A DNA stretch of 60,480 nt from Verrucomicrobiaceae bacterium (lineage in GTDB: Bacteria; Verrucomicrobiota; Verrucomicrobiia; Verrucomicrobiales; V1-33), in assembly GCA_027483175.1 (NCBI GenBank), contig JAIXVE010000312.1, forward strand, positions 1 through 60,480, given 5' to 3'. Both the position numbers and the translations under genes were made by a program. Position 1 is the first letter of the stretch; every line of letters starts with the position of its first letter. Under the pieces are notes generated by a model that saw only the letters and a list, made by a program, of their open reading frames with translations, was not told where the DNA came from and searched no databases. Positions 1 to 9,290 of this stretch are shown in pieces.

Positions 1-852
1 GCGTTGCCGGATGAGGTGATGGTGTATCCGACGGAGAATTACTATTACTGGGAGCTGCAGGCGGGCGGGCGGACCTTGAAGGGGAATCTGCGGCTGGCGT
101 CCGGGAGGCGGGAGCGTGGAGAGCTGTGTTTTGGTTATGCGGAGGAAGTGGCGCGACTGGATGAGGAGCGGGAGGTGCTGACGAAGTCGCGGTGGTTTGG
201 AGCGGGGGATGGGGTGGAGGTGAAGTGCGAGGGGGCGATGGCGTGTGTGGTTAGGTATGGTGGGAAGACGGTGCGGTTCCGGTTTGGGGAAGTGTCGCAG
301 GAAGCGCCGGAGGGGCGGTGGCTGCGGGAGGGCGAGCGATTTGTGGAGCGGACGTGTGATGAGAGCGGGGTGAGGTTTCTGCTGATCTGCGACCGGGTGA
401 GACGGGCGTTTGTGTGGGTGGTGGATCCGGCGGTGAAGCGGGTGGAGGTGTGCGATCCGCTAGGGGAGGGGTTGGAGATCGGGAGGCGGACTGGGTTTGT
501 GTATTTCCGGGATGAGAAGGCGGGCGGGCGGCGGGTGCTGGCGGCGGTGTCGGATGAATCGGTGAGGCGGAACGACTGGCATGACGGGCCGTTTGACCAA
601 CTGGCGGACAACTATGCGGATCAGAGCGGGATCCGTGGTTATCTGGAGCTGGTGATGCCGTCGGTGCGGGGGAAGATCGACCGGTTTGGGAATTTCACGG
701 ATGACCTTGAGCGTGGGCGTGTGGCGATTGTGCCGTATGGGAGGTATGGGGAGCCGGAGGAAGTGGTGCGGTGGCTGCGAGCGGCGCGGGGGCGCGAGCT
801 CGAGGCGCTGCACGAGGCGCAGGGCGGGCTGATTGAGGAACTGCCGCGGTGA
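1..852 (+). CDS. Hypothetical protein, probably truncated at left edge
   Basis: The reading frame is open from base 1 and ends at the TGA at 850-852. A TTG at 4 could serve as a start, but nothing upstream is visible, so the true N-terminus is probably outside the window. The roughly 282 residues visible have no signal peptide or membrane segment. They alternate short beta-type stretches (for example FLLICDRVRRAFVWVV in the middle) with charged loops. The last 80 residues carry a conserved-looking NDWHDGPFDQLADNY stretch and end in an Arg/Glu-rich helix. I recognise no family. Codon use (GCG, GTG, GGG) matches the plus-strand genes further right, so it looks native. It converges on the cystathionine gamma-synthase-like gene 14 nt downstream. 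Confidence 0.7.
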   Translation, partial: ALPDEVMVYPTENYYYWELQAGGRTLKGNLRLASGRRERGELCFGYAEEVARLDEEREVLTKSRWFGAGDGVEVKCEGAMACVVRYGGKTVRFRFGEVSQEAPEGRWLREGERFVERTCDESGVRFLLICDRVRRAFVWVVDPAVKRVEVCDPLGEGLEIGRRTGFVYFRDEKAGGRRVLAAVSDESVRRNDWHDGPFDQLADNYADQSGIRGYLELVMPSVRGKIDRFGNFTDDLERGRVAIVPYGRYGEPEEVVRWLRAARGRELEALHEAQGGLIEELPR

Positions 853-866
853 GGGCGGCGGAGATG

Positions 867-2357
867 TCAGGAGAGACCGTCGAGGGCGTCGCGGAAGCGT
901 GCGATGAGGTCTGAGGAGTCTTCGAGCCCGGTGCTGACGCGGAGGAGACGGGCGGGGACCCCGCAGGAGGCGGCCCAGTCGAGTTCGGTGTAGTGGGCGA
1001 GGAGCGTGTAGGGGCAGCAGAGCGTGAAGTTAGTGCCGAGGCTGGGGCCCTTGCTGACGCGGAGCCGGTCGTAGACGAGCGGGGTGAGGTCCTGATTGCG
1101 GAGAGTGAAGGAGAGGAGACAGCCGCGGCCGGCGCCGGGGCGGAGGATTTCGTCGAGACCGTCGCCTTGGCGAGGGTACCAGACCGAGTCGATGGCTGGG
1201 TGCTGATCGAGCCATGCGGCGAGGGCGGCGGCGCTGGCGTGGGATTGGGCGACGCGGGCGGGGAAGTCGCGGGCGTTGGCGGCGAGGGCGACGGCGTCTT
1301 CGCACCAGAGCAGATCGTCCGAGGATTCTGCGGCCATGGCGGCGCGGAAGGCGGCGTGGTGAGGGGAGTCCGGGTTGATGACGAGGGAGCCTGCGAGGAC
1401 GTCGCCGGTACCGGAGAAGGATTTGGTGAGGGAAGTGGTGACGAGGTCGGCGAAGCGGAGGGCGTGGATGCTGACGACGGAGGCGACGGTGTCGTCGACG
1501 ACGAGAGGGATGCGGGCGTTGCGGAGCTGGGGTGCGAAGGCGCTGAGACGGGCGCTGCGGAGGAGCGGGTTGCTAGGCATTTCGCAGAAGACCGAGGAGA
1601 TGCTGCGGGAGGCGGCGAGGGTGCGGATTTCTGCTAGAGCGTCGTCGTCGGTGGAGGCGAGGAAGCGGACACCGGAACCGAATTCCTGCTGGACCTTGAG
1701 GGCGTCGACGTAGGGGAAGTCGAGCTGGAGCGAGGGGAGGCCGGGGAGTGCGGCGGTGACGAGGCGGTGGGCGGCGGCGATGGCGGCCATGCCTGAGGGG
1801 AAGAGGAAGACATCTTCCGGGGAGGTGCCGTGGAGGGCGGCGAGCTGGGAGCGGATGGCGAGACGGGCGGCGCGGCCGGCGGCTTCCATTTCCGGAGTGG
1901 GAGCCCCGTGACCAGCGAGGAGGTGAGCGGCCATGCGGCTGCTGAGGGTCTCGCCGCAATAGCGCCAGTACTCGCGGGCGAGCTTGCGTTCGGATTCCGG
2001 GAAGACGACGGCGCAGGCATCGCCGGGGAGGTTTTCGAGGCGGACTGGGAGTTGGGAGCGAGCGGCGACGTACGCGAGACAGCGTTCGGCGGAGGCGCGG
2101 GAGGGGTAGACGATGCAGCCTTCGCCGTCGGAGGCGCAGCGGGAAGCGGTGGTATTGAAGAGTTTGGTGACGAGCGGGTGGCAGAAGAAGCGCGGGTAGC
2201 CGGATTGGAGCCTGGCGGCGAGTTCCGGGCGGCCTTCTTCGTAGTCGATGACATCCTGCCATGAGGGCATGGCGACGGAGACCGCGTGCGGGGAATCCGG
2301 GAGCGGGACGCCTAGGTCAGCGGGTTGCCATGCTGGATTTGTCAGGAGATCGCGCAT
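867..2357 (-). CDS. Cystathionine gamma-synthase-like PLP-dependent transsulfuration enzyme
   Basis: 496 aa, a member of the Cys/Met-metabolism PLP enzyme family (fold type I). The family joins cysteine to an activated homoserine or runs related gamma-elimination chemistry in the cytoplasm. The region FPSGMAAIAAAHRL (about residues 186-199) resembles the cofactor-phosphate loop, VVDD at 286-289 gives the aspartate that contacts the pyridine nitrogen, and TSLTKSFSG around K312 is the Schiff-base lysine motif. An N-terminal extension of roughly 150 residues before the PLP core makes it longer than the usual 380-400 aa bacterial enzyme and more like the fungal-type cystathionine gamma-synthases. 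It starts 10 nt after the aminotransferase stop and is the last gene of the ilvD-led run. The exact substrate (succinyl-, acetyl- or phosphohomoserine) cannot be read from the sequence. Confidence 0.82.
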   Translation of the reverse strand: MRDLLTNPAWQPADLGVPLPDSPHAVSVAMPSWQDVIDYEEGRPELAARLQSGYPRFFCHPLVTKLFNTTASRCASDGEGCIVYPSRASAERCLAYVAARSQLPVRLENLPGDACAVVFPESERKLAREYWRYCGETLSSRMAAHLLAGHGAPTPEMEAAGRAARLAIRSQLAALHGTSPEDVFLFPSGMAAIAAAHRLVTAALPGLPSLQLDFPYVDALKVQQEFGSGVRFLASTDDDALAEIRTLAASRSISSVFCEMPSNPLLRSARLSAFAPQLRNARIPLVVDDTVASVVSIHALRFADLVTTSLTKSFSGTGDVLAGSLVINPDSPHHAAFRAAMAAESSDDLLWCEDAVALAANARDFPARVAQSHASAAALAAWLDQHPAIDSVWYPRQGDGLDEILRPGAGRGCLLSFTLRNQDLTPLVYDRLRVSKGPSLGTNFTLCCPYTLLAHYTELDWAASCGVPARLLRVSTGLEDSSDLIARFRDALDGLS

Positions 2358-2367
2358 GGGAGCGGCG

Positions 2368-3450
2368 TCAGAAGCCGAGTTTGGCGGCGGTGGCGTCGAG
2401 AGCGCTGATGAGTTCGGCCATGGTGGCGTCGGTTTCGTCGCCCATGTTAGAGATGCGGAACGTGGTGCCTTTGATTTTGCCGTAGCCGCCGTCGATGGCG
2501 AAGTTGAAGTCCTTTTTGAGGGTGGAGACGAAGGCTGCGGTGTCGATTTCGCGGGTATTGTGGACGCAGGTGAGGGCTTTGGAGCGGAAGCCGTCTGGCG
2601 GGAGGTAGCCGAAGCCGTGGCGGTCGACCCAGTCGTGGACGAGGCGGTTGAGACGGGCGTGGCGCTCGAAGCGGGCGTCGAGGCCTTCGGCGAGGATTTC
2701 GTTGAGTTTGGATTCGAGGGCGTAGATGAGCGGGATGACCGGAGTGCTAGGGGTCATGAGGTTTTCCGCGTTTTTACGGAACTCGATGAAGTCAAAGTAG
2801 TAGCCTCTGTCGCTGATGGAGGCGGCGCGTTCGAAGGCGCGGTTACTGGCGGCGAAGAGGGCCATGCCTGGTGGGAGGGCGAGGGCTTTCTGGACGCCGA
2901 GGAGCATGACATCGAGGCCGAGTTCATCGAAGGGGATGGGGACCGTGGAGAAAGAGCTGACGGTGTCGGTGATGAGGAGGACGTCCGGGTATTTTCTGAC
3001 GACTTCGGCGATTTCGCGGAGGGGGTTGAGGACCCCGGTGGAGGTTTCGGAGTGGACGACGGTGATGGCGTCGAATCCGCCTTTGGAGAGGGCTGCGTCG
3101 ACGGCTTCCGGGGTGATGGGCTGGCCCCATGGGACGCGGAGGGCTTCGGCTTGTTTACCGCAGGCGAGGGAGACGTCGTACCATTTGTCGGAGAAGGCAC
3201 CGCAGCAGCAGTTGAGGACCTTTTTGGCGACGAGGTTGCGGATGCTGCCTTCCATGACGCCCCATGCGGAGGACGTGGAGATGAAGACTGGCTGGGAGGT
3301 GACGAAGAGCTGCTGGAGCATGGGCATGATGCGCCCGTAGAGATTCTGGAAGTCCTTGCTGCGGTGGCCAATCATGGGTTGGGTCATGGCGGCCATGGTG
3401 GCGGCGCTGACTTCGACTGGGCCGGGGATGAAGAGTTTGGTGTGGGGCAT
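2368..3450 (-). CDS. Class-V aminotransferase (alanine-glyoxylate / serine-pyruvate type)
   Basis: 360 aa, full length for this family. It opens with FIPGPVEVS, the usual N-terminal substrate-loop signature of the small class-V aminotransferases. TDTVSSFSTV (D162) provides the PLP ring contact and GVQKALALPPG gives the Schiff-base lysine K188. HSETSTGVLNPL at 133-144 is also typical. The family moves amino groups between alanine or serine and glyoxylate or pyruvate in the cytoplasm; which pair applies here is not visible. Three consecutive cysteines (81-83) sit just before the GAFSDKW motif. The gene lies 41 nt downstream of the TPR gene and 10 nt upstream of the cystathionine gamma-synthase-like gene, so co-transcription is likely. 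The start codon follows a C/T-rich leader with no Shine-Dalgarno match. Confidence 0.88.
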   Translation of the reverse strand: MPHTKLFIPGPVEVSAATMAAMTQPMIGHRSKDFQNLYGRIMPMLQQLFVTSQPVFISTSSAWGVMEGSIRNLVAKKVLNCCCGAFSDKWYDVSLACGKQAEALRVPWGQPITPEAVDAALSKGGFDAITVVHSETSTGVLNPLREIAEVVRKYPDVLLITDTVSSFSTVPIPFDELGLDVMLLGVQKALALPPGMALFAASNRAFERAASISDRGYYFDFIEFRKNAENLMTPSTPVIPLIYALESKLNEILAEGLDARFERHARLNRLVHDWVDRHGFGYLPPDGFRSKALTCVHNTREIDTAAFVSTLKKDFNFAIDGGYGKIKGTTFRISNMGDETDATMAELISALDATAAKLGF

Positions 3451-3491
3451 GGGGGAGGGGGAAGGAAAGTTGAGAAGGAAAAGGAGGGAGG

Positions 3492-6053
3492 TCAGGGGGG
3501 AGTGGGGGCGGGAGGAGCGGCGGGGGCGTCGTCGAGCCAGATGCCGTATTTGAGGGCGAGTCTGCTGACGAGCGCCGCCGCGGCGCGGCCGCGCGGGCCG
3601 GGAGCCTTGGACATCTTCTTGGCCATCTCAACGGCTTCTTCGAATTTTCCATTGGATTCGAGGAGGCGGAGGGCTTTTTCGCCGGCGCGGTGGAACCAGT
3701 ATTCTTCGGGGCCTTCGGCGGCGGGAGGGGCGCTGAGGACGAGGTGATAGGCGTCGAGGGCGTCGGTGGAGCGTTTGAGCTGTTCGAGGCAGACCCCTTT
3801 GCGGACGATGGCTTCGTGTTTCCAGACGGTGGAGGCGGCAGGGTCTGCGGCGACGGCGTCGAAGGCGGCCATGGCGTCCTTGATTTTGTCCGGGGCGGCG
3901 TTCTGGGCGACGAGGACCTCGCCGCGGAGGCAGAGGGCCTGGAAGCGGACGGAAGCGTCTGGTGGCGGGGAGTGATCGAGGATTCCGGCGAGGTACTGGA
4001 GGGTGGCGGCGTGGTCGCCGCGGCGGAGCGTGACGAGGGCGACCTGGAGACGTGCTTCGAGGCTGAGGGGGCCGTTGCGTTTATGGACCTCTTCCCAGAG
4101 GGCGATGGCGTCGTTTTCGGATTTCTGGCCGAGGGAGAGGAGGGCGGCTTTACCTGCCCAGAAGAGGGCGGGTTCGGCGAGAGGGTGGAGCGGGTCGTCC
4201 TTGGCGAGGGATTCGAACAACTGGCGGGCGGCGGCGAAGTTCTGGCGGCGGAACTGCATTTCGCCGAGCTGCATGCGGAGGGGGCTGCGGCGTGAGGATT
4301 CCGGGTGGGAGGCGATGAAGGCTGCGGCGGCCTGAGCGAGGGCGTCGTCGCCGGAGACGGCACCAGTGGCGCGGACCTCGAGCCATGCGGCGGTTTCTTT
4401 TTCAGCTGGGGAGACCGCGGCGGCGGAGGCGGCGCTGGCCCATTGCTGAGCGGCTTTGGGGTCGGGGGGCTTTTCGGTGAGGGAGAGTTCGACGAGAGCA
4501 GTTAGGGCGTCGAAGTGTCTGGGGTGGCCGGGGAGGGCGTCGACGAAGGCTTTGAGGGAATCGCGGGCGCCTTCCTTGCCTGTGGCGGCCATGTAGAGGG
4601 CGCGTTCGAGGTGGAATTCAGCGGCGGCGGTGCGAGCGGCCGGGGTGTTGATGCCGTCGATGATGCGGAGTGGTTCGGAGGGGTCGAGGATGCCGGAGCG
4701 GAGGTCGGCGACGGCGGCGTTCCATGCGGCGGCGGTGCGGGCTTCCGGTTCTGAGGCGTCGCGGGCGGCGGCGGTGAAGGCGGCGGCGGCGGCGGTGAAT
4801 CTGGCGTCGTCGTAGGCGGTGACTCCTTTGAGCCATGAGCACCATGCGCGGAGGACGGGGGTGGCGGCGAGCGGTTCGAGGGTCGTCAGGGTGCGGGAGG
4901 CGGCGGCGCGGTCACCGGCGGCGAGGGCGGTGCGGGCTTCCTGGAGGATGATCCACGGGAGGAGAGCGCTGCCGGAGTTGGAGGCGGTTAGGCTGCGGCA
5001 GATGGCGAGGGCGTCGGCGGGTTTGCCGGCGGCTTCGAGGGCGGCGGCTCTGGCGAGATTGGCGAGGGTGCGGAGGTCGGGCTGGTCGGATTCGGCCCAG
5101 CCGCGGAGGTAGCTATCGGCTTCGGCGCGAGGCGGGCGGTTGAGGCGGCTGAATTCGTCGAAGGCGGTGACGAGCGTGGAGCGGGCGGGAGGAGGGGATT
5201 GGCCGATGAGTTTTTCGAGGACCCCGAGGGCTTCGTCGGGCTGATTGCGAGCGGCGAGGGAGCGGGCCATGCCGAGCATGGCGGCGTGCTGGAGTTGAGG
5301 GGTGATGCCGCGGCCGCCGTCGGCGAGGGCGTCGAATTCGGTGAGGGCGTCTTCCGGTTTGCCGGTGGCGAGGGCGAGACGGGCGCGGAGGTAGCGGAGC
5401 GGTGCGGTGAAGGCCGGGGGAGGAGAGACGAGCGGGGCGATGAGGGCGGCGGCTTCGGCTGGGCGGTTGGCGGCGAGCTGGAATTCGGCGGACCAGAGAC
5501 GGGCGCGGGCGGCGGTGTCGGGGGCGGGATTTGTGAGGAAAGGCGCGAGGGTGGCGACGGCGAGGTCGGGGTCACCGGCGGCGGCCGTGATGGAGGCGCG
5601 GGAGAAGGCGGCTTCGGTGGCCCATGGGAATCCGTCTGCCGGGAGAGTGGCTAGGGCGGCGAGGGCGTCGTTCCAGCGGCCGAGGCCTGAGAGGGCGATG
5701 CCTTGCCAGAAGGCGGCGTCGGGGAGGCCTTTGAGGTCCGGGTGGGCGGCTTCGCGGAGGGCGTCGGCGTGGAGGCCGGAGCGGACGAGGGCTTCGGTGA
5801 GGAGGAGACGGGCGGCGGGCTGGGGGCCTTTGGCGGAGGCGAGGAGTTTGGAGAGACGGGCGGCGGCGACGTCCGGGAGCTTGTCGCGGAGCGCCTGAGC
5901 GGCAGCCCGCGCGTCCACGGGAGCGGACGGCGCGGGCTTTGGCTGCGAGGGGGTTGCGGTGTTAGGTGGTTTGGGCTGGCTCTGACGGGACTGCCCCGGT
6001 GCGGCGTGAGGGACCGCGAGGGAGAGGAGCAGGACGGCGGAGCGGAGGCGCAT
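3492..6053 (-). CDS. Secreted tetratricopeptide-repeat protein
   Basis: 853 aa. Residues 1-20 form a Sec signal peptide (short basic start, LLLSLAV core, AAPGQS cleavage region), followed by an Ala/Pro/Ser linker. The rest is almost entirely alpha-helical Ala/Leu-rich repeats of about 34 residues with the TPR pattern: paired helices with A-x3-A spacing and PDAAFWQGIALSGLGRWNDALAA-type units broken by short turns. No catalytic motif is visible. Such proteins act as scaffolds in the periplasm or at the outer membrane. The C-terminus is Pro/Ala-rich. The start lies 24 nt after the ilvD stop, so the gene appears to share the ilvD transcript, an odd pairing of a cytosolic biosynthetic enzyme with an exported scaffold. 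Family assignment is by repeat pattern only; partners are unknown. Confidence 0.8.
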   Translation of the reverse strand: MRLRSAVLLLSLAVPHAAPGQSRQSQPKPPNTATPSQPKPAPSAPVDARAAAQALRDKLPDVAAARLSKLLASAKGPQPAARLLLTEALVRSGLHADALREAAHPDLKGLPDAAFWQGIALSGLGRWNDALAALATLPADGFPWATEAAFSRASITAAAGDPDLAVATLAPFLTNPAPDTAARARLWSAEFQLAANRPAEAAALIAPLVSPPPAFTAPLRYLRARLALATGKPEDALTEFDALADGGRGITPQLQHAAMLGMARSLAARNQPDEALGVLEKLIGQSPPPARSTLVTAFDEFSRLNRPPRAEADSYLRGWAESDQPDLRTLANLARAAALEAAGKPADALAICRSLTASNSGSALLPWIILQEARTALAAGDRAAASRTLTTLEPLAATPVLRAWCSWLKGVTAYDDARFTAAAAAFTAAARDASEPEARTAAAWNAAVADLRSGILDPSEPLRIIDGINTPAARTAAAEFHLERALYMAATGKEGARDSLKAFVDALPGHPRHFDALTALVELSLTEKPPDPKAAQQWASAASAAAVSPAEKETAAWLEVRATGAVSGDDALAQAAAAFIASHPESSRRSPLRMQLGEMQFRRQNFAAARQLFESLAKDDPLHPLAEPALFWAGKAALLSLGQKSENDAIALWEEVHKRNGPLSLEARLQVALVTLRRGDHAATLQYLAGILDHSPPPDASVRFQALCLRGEVLVAQNAAPDKIKDAMAAFDAVAADPAASTVWKHEAIVRKGVCLEQLKRSTDALDAYHLVLSAPPAAEGPEEYWFHRAGEKALRLLESNGKFEEAVEMAKKMSKAPGPRGRAAAALVSRLALKYGIWLDDAPAAPPAPTPP

Positions 6054-6077
6054 GAGGTGGGCGGCGACTGGGCGTGG

Positions 6078-7796
6078 TTAGAGCCCCTTGTCGGTGACGG
6101 CACCTTCGGAGGCTGTGGAGACGAGTCTGGCGAATTTGGCGAGGACCCCGCGGGTGTAGCGGGGTTTGGGTTGTTTCCATGCGGCGAGCCGGGAAGAGAT
6201 TTCTGTTTCCGGGATATCGAGGGTGATCTTGCGTTTCGCGGCGTCGATGGTGATGGGGTCGCCATTTTTGATGATGGCGATGGGGCCGCCGGAGAAGGCT
6301 TCCGGGGTGATGTGGCCGACGACGAAGCCGTGGCTGCCGCCGCTGAAGCGGCCGTCGGTGATGAGGGCGACCTCCTTGCCGAGGCCCATGCCCATGACGG
6401 CGCTGGTGGGCCCGAGCATTTCGCGCATGCCTGGGCCGCCGCGGGGGCCTTCCATGCGGATGACGATGACGTCGCCGGCTTTGATTTTGCCGGAGGTGAT
6501 GGCCTTCATGGAATCTTCTTCGCTATCGAAGACGCGGGCTTTGCCGCTGAAGCGGCTGCCTTCCTTGCCGCTGATTTTACCGACGGCACCGCCTGGGGCG
6601 AGATTTCCGTAGAGGATGGCGAGGTGGCCGTCTTTTTTGATAGGGTTGGAGAGCGGGCGGATGACCTCCTGGCCTTTTGGGTAGGGTTTTACCTTGGCGA
6701 GATTTTCGGCGAGGGTTTTGCCGGTGACGGTCATGACCTTGCCGTCGAGGAGGCCGGCGTCGAGGAGCATTTTCATGAGAGGGAGCGTGCCCCCGATGCG
6801 GACGAGTTCCCACATGACGTATTTGCCGGAGGGTTTGAGGTCGGCGAGGACGGGGGTGCGGGCTCCGACCTTCTGGAAGTCGTCGATGGAGAGTTTGATG
6901 CCGGCCTCGTGGGCCATGGCGGGGAGGTGGAGGACGGCGTTGGTGCTGCCGCCGAGGGCGGTGATGACGGTGATGGCGTTGAGGAAGGATTCGCGGCAGA
7001 GGATGTCCGAGGGTTTGATGCCGCGCTTGAGGAGGTGCATGACGGCGGCACCGGCGTCGAAGCAGTCCATGAGTTTCTCGTCGCTGACGGCGGCCTGGGC
7101 GGAGGAGTTAGGGAGGGAGAGGCCGAGGGCTTCGATGGCGCTGGCCATGGTATTGGCGGTGTACATGCCGCCGCAGGAGCCTGGGCCTGGGATGGAGCAC
7201 TGTTCGATATCGGCGAGGGTGGCGTCGGAGATTTTGCCGCTGGCGTGCTGGCCGACGGCTTCGAAGACCGAGACGATATCGACATCGCGGCCGTCGTGGC
7301 AGCCAGGTTTGATGGTGCCGCCGTAGACGAAGACGCTGGGGCGGTTGAGTCGGGCCATGGCCATGACGCAGGCGGGCATGTTTTTGTCGCAGCCGCCGAT
7401 GGTGACGAGCCCGTCGAACATTTCGCAGCCGGCGACGGTTTCGATGGAATCGGCGATGACTTCGCGGGAGACGAGGCTGTATTTCATGCCTTCGGTGCCC
7501 ATGGAGATGCCATCGGAGATGGTGATGGTGTTGAAGATGACGCTTTTGCCGCCGGCGGCGTCGACGCCTTTGGCGGATTCGAGGGCGAGCTTATCGATAT
7601 GGATGTTGCAGGGAGTGACCTGGCTCCATGTGCTGGCGATGCCGACCTGGCTTTTTTTGAAGTCGTCGCGTTTGAAGCCGACGGCGTGGAGCATGGCGCG
7701 GGATGCGGCGCGTTCCGGGCCGTCGACCAACTGGCTGGAGAACTTGCGGGTGTCGGAGGGGGCGGGGGAGGCAGGGGACTTCTTCCTTGAACTCAT
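6078..7796 (-). CDS. ilvD: Dihydroxy-acid dehydratase
   Basis: Converts 2,3-dihydroxy-3-methylvalerate and dihydroxyisovalerate to the 2-keto acids in isoleucine, valine and pantothenate synthesis; an iron-sulfur enzyme of the cytoplasm. The three cluster cysteines are visible in family context: C63 (TPCNIHI), C136 (GGCDKNMPAC) and C208 (GPGSCGGMYTANTM). GRFSGGSHGFVVGHITPEA near the C-terminus is the second ILVD/EDD signature. I chose the ATG at 7796, giving 572 aa, because the ATG six codons upstream (7814) adds only a non-conserved extension; neither start has a Shine-Dalgarno sequence. It is the first gene of a minus-strand run with the TPR, aminotransferase and transsulfuration genes. Confidence 0.96.
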   Translation of the reverse strand: MSSRKKSPASPAPSDTRKFSSQLVDGPERAASRAMLHAVGFKRDDFKKSQVGIASTWSQVTPCNIHIDKLALESAKGVDAAGGKSVIFNTITISDGISMGTEGMKYSLVSREVIADSIETVAGCEMFDGLVTIGGCDKNMPACVMAMARLNRPSVFVYGGTIKPGCHDGRDVDIVSVFEAVGQHASGKISDATLADIEQCSIPGPGSCGGMYTANTMASAIEALGLSLPNSSAQAAVSDEKLMDCFDAGAAVMHLLKRGIKPSDILCRESFLNAITVITALGGSTNAVLHLPAMAHEAGIKLSIDDFQKVGARTPVLADLKPSGKYVMWELVRIGGTLPLMKMLLDAGLLDGKVMTVTGKTLAENLAKVKPYPKGQEVIRPLSNPIKKDGHLAILYGNLAPGGAVGKISGKEGSRFSGKARVFDSEEDSMKAITSGKIKAGDVIVIRMEGPRGGPGMREMLGPTSAVMGMGLGKEVALITDGRFSGGSHGFVVGHITPEAFSGGPIAIIKNGDPITIDAAKRKITLDIPETEISSRLAAWKQPKPRYTRGVLAKFARLVSTASEGAVTDKGL

Positions 7797-7881
7797 AGGG
7801 TGGTCAAGGTGCATGGGGCGGGGGCGGCGTCAAGACATGGGAAGTGGCGGCGGGAGCGGCGGCGGTGGGGAGTGGAGGGCG

Positions 7882-9153
7882 TTATTTGGAGGGCTTGGGG
7901 GCAGGTGGGCCGTACCATGGGCGGTCGTTTTCGCGGAGGTAGAGCGGGGCGAGGGAGGGGTCGGAGGTGGGGATGAATTTGGGTTCCGGGCCATTGTGCA
8001 TGACATCGACGAGGAGGGTGGGGCCGTCTGGGAGGCGGACCTCGTTCCATGCGTGGGCACCGGAGAGCGGGTCGGAGTCCGGGATGTGGTAGTTGCCGCG
8101 GACGAGGGCGGTGGGGAGATTGGCGGCGTCGCCGAGGATTTTGAGGAGGAGGGAGCGGTGGCGGCAGACCCCGCTTTCGCAGTGGTCGAGGAGGGCGCCG
8201 AGCATGAGAGGTTTGCCGGCGAATTCTTCGGTGACGTCATCGACGTAGGCGGCGAGCCATTTATCGGATGAGTCAGGGGTATTGAGGTCGTGGACGTAGG
8301 CGACGAGTTTCTGGAGGCGTTTACGGGCGTCGGGTTCGGATTTGGCGAGATTGGTGGCCCATGTGATGTAGGAGTTGAGGACAGGGTCGGCCTTGCGGTC
8401 GACGAGGAGGATTTCGCGGCCTGAGGAAGCGGTGCCGTTTTTGGAGAGCTTCATTCGGCGGCCGCCGTCGATGTAGCCGTCGGGGATGGGGACATCGAAG
8501 TCGATGCGATGGGATTCGCGGAATGTGCGGACGACGGATTCTGCGTCCGGGGAAAGCGTGACGGATTCGGCGTGGGGCGGGAGGACGGTTAGGGAGAGAT
8601 CGAAGAAGAGATCGCTGCTGGCGGGATCTGACTGGTGGACCTCGACGGCGAGCGTGTTGGTAGCGCCGGGTTTGAGGGCTGATGGTGGAAGGGGGATGCG
8701 GAGATAGTAGCCCTCGTTTGAGTCGGCGAGGGAGCGGAGGGCGGTGGTGTCGGGTTTGAGGGGGCCTCTGGGGAGGTTAGGTCTGGCGATTTCGGTGCCA
8801 TTGAGGTAGAGGGCTGCGCCGTCGTCCATGGCGAGGAGAGCGTAGACGCGTTCACCGGGTTTGAGGTCGCGGAGTGGGAAGTCGCGGCGGAACCATGCGG
8901 TGATGGGCTTGTTGTCTTCGTTGTCGCCGAAGGAGAGTTTGGTGGCGAGTTTGGGTTCGCCGTAGCCGAGCGGGGAGTTGCCGGATTTCCAGTTAGTGGC
9001 AGGGAAGCCTGGAGTGTGCCAGTTTTCGGCGGGGATGGATGGGCCGTAGAGGTATTGCCATGAGGCGTTGCGGAAGAGGGATTCGGCGGGAGAGTGGAGC
9101 TGGGCGGCGAGCAGGCTCAGGCAGGGCAGGAAGAGACGGCGGGAGAACCACAT
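7882..9153 (-). CDS. Secreted transglutaminase-like (EDR1-type) cysteine protein with beta-sandwich domain
   Basis: 423 aa from the ATG at 9153. An in-frame ATG 12 codons upstream would place non-hydrophobic residues before the signal peptide FSRRLFLPCLSLLAAQL, so the shorter form is preferred. Residues about 25-190 form a galactose-binding-like beta-sandwich (FRRDFPL, MDDGAALYLNG, NTLAVEVHQ), a module common in verrucomicrobial secreted proteins. Residues about 230-400 are transglutaminase-like: the Cys in ESGVCRHRSLLL, the His in GAHAWNEVRL and the Asp in LLVDVMHNG supply a Cys-His-Asp triad, with the GVCRH context of EDR1/papain-like domains. Likely a periplasmic or secreted peptidase or amide-processing enzyme; the substrate is unknown. 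It diverges from the DUF1501 gene across a 137-nt region. Confidence 0.8.
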   Translation of the reverse strand: MWFSRRLFLPCLSLLAAQLHSPAESLFRNASWQYLYGPSIPAENWHTPGFPATNWKSGNSPLGYGEPKLATKLSFGDNEDNKPITAWFRRDFPLRDLKPGERVYALLAMDDGAALYLNGTEIARPNLPRGPLKPDTTALRSLADSNEGYYLRIPLPPSALKPGATNTLAVEVHQSDPASSDLFFDLSLTVLPPHAESVTLSPDAESVVRTFRESHRIDFDVPIPDGYIDGGRRMKLSKNGTASSGREILLVDRKADPVLNSYITWATNLAKSEPDARKRLQKLVAYVHDLNTPDSSDKWLAAYVDDVTEEFAGKPLMLGALLDHCESGVCRHRSLLLKILGDAANLPTALVRGNYHIPDSDPLSGAHAWNEVRLPDGPTLLVDVMHNGPEPKFIPTSDPSLAPLYLRENDRPWYGPPAPKPSK

Positions 9154-9290
9154 GGGATGAAGATTAGGGGAGACGCACGGGGATTGCAAGGTGGGGGGAT
9201 GGGGGTGCGGGGCGGGACATGGAAGCGGATGGGGTGGAGCTTGACGGTGGGATGGTGAGTGGTGAGTCTGGGGTCATGACGAGAGGATCC

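Noticed and set aside
9241..9270. Promoter with TTGACG before the DUF1501 gene
   Set aside because: No credible -10 hexamer at suitable spacing.
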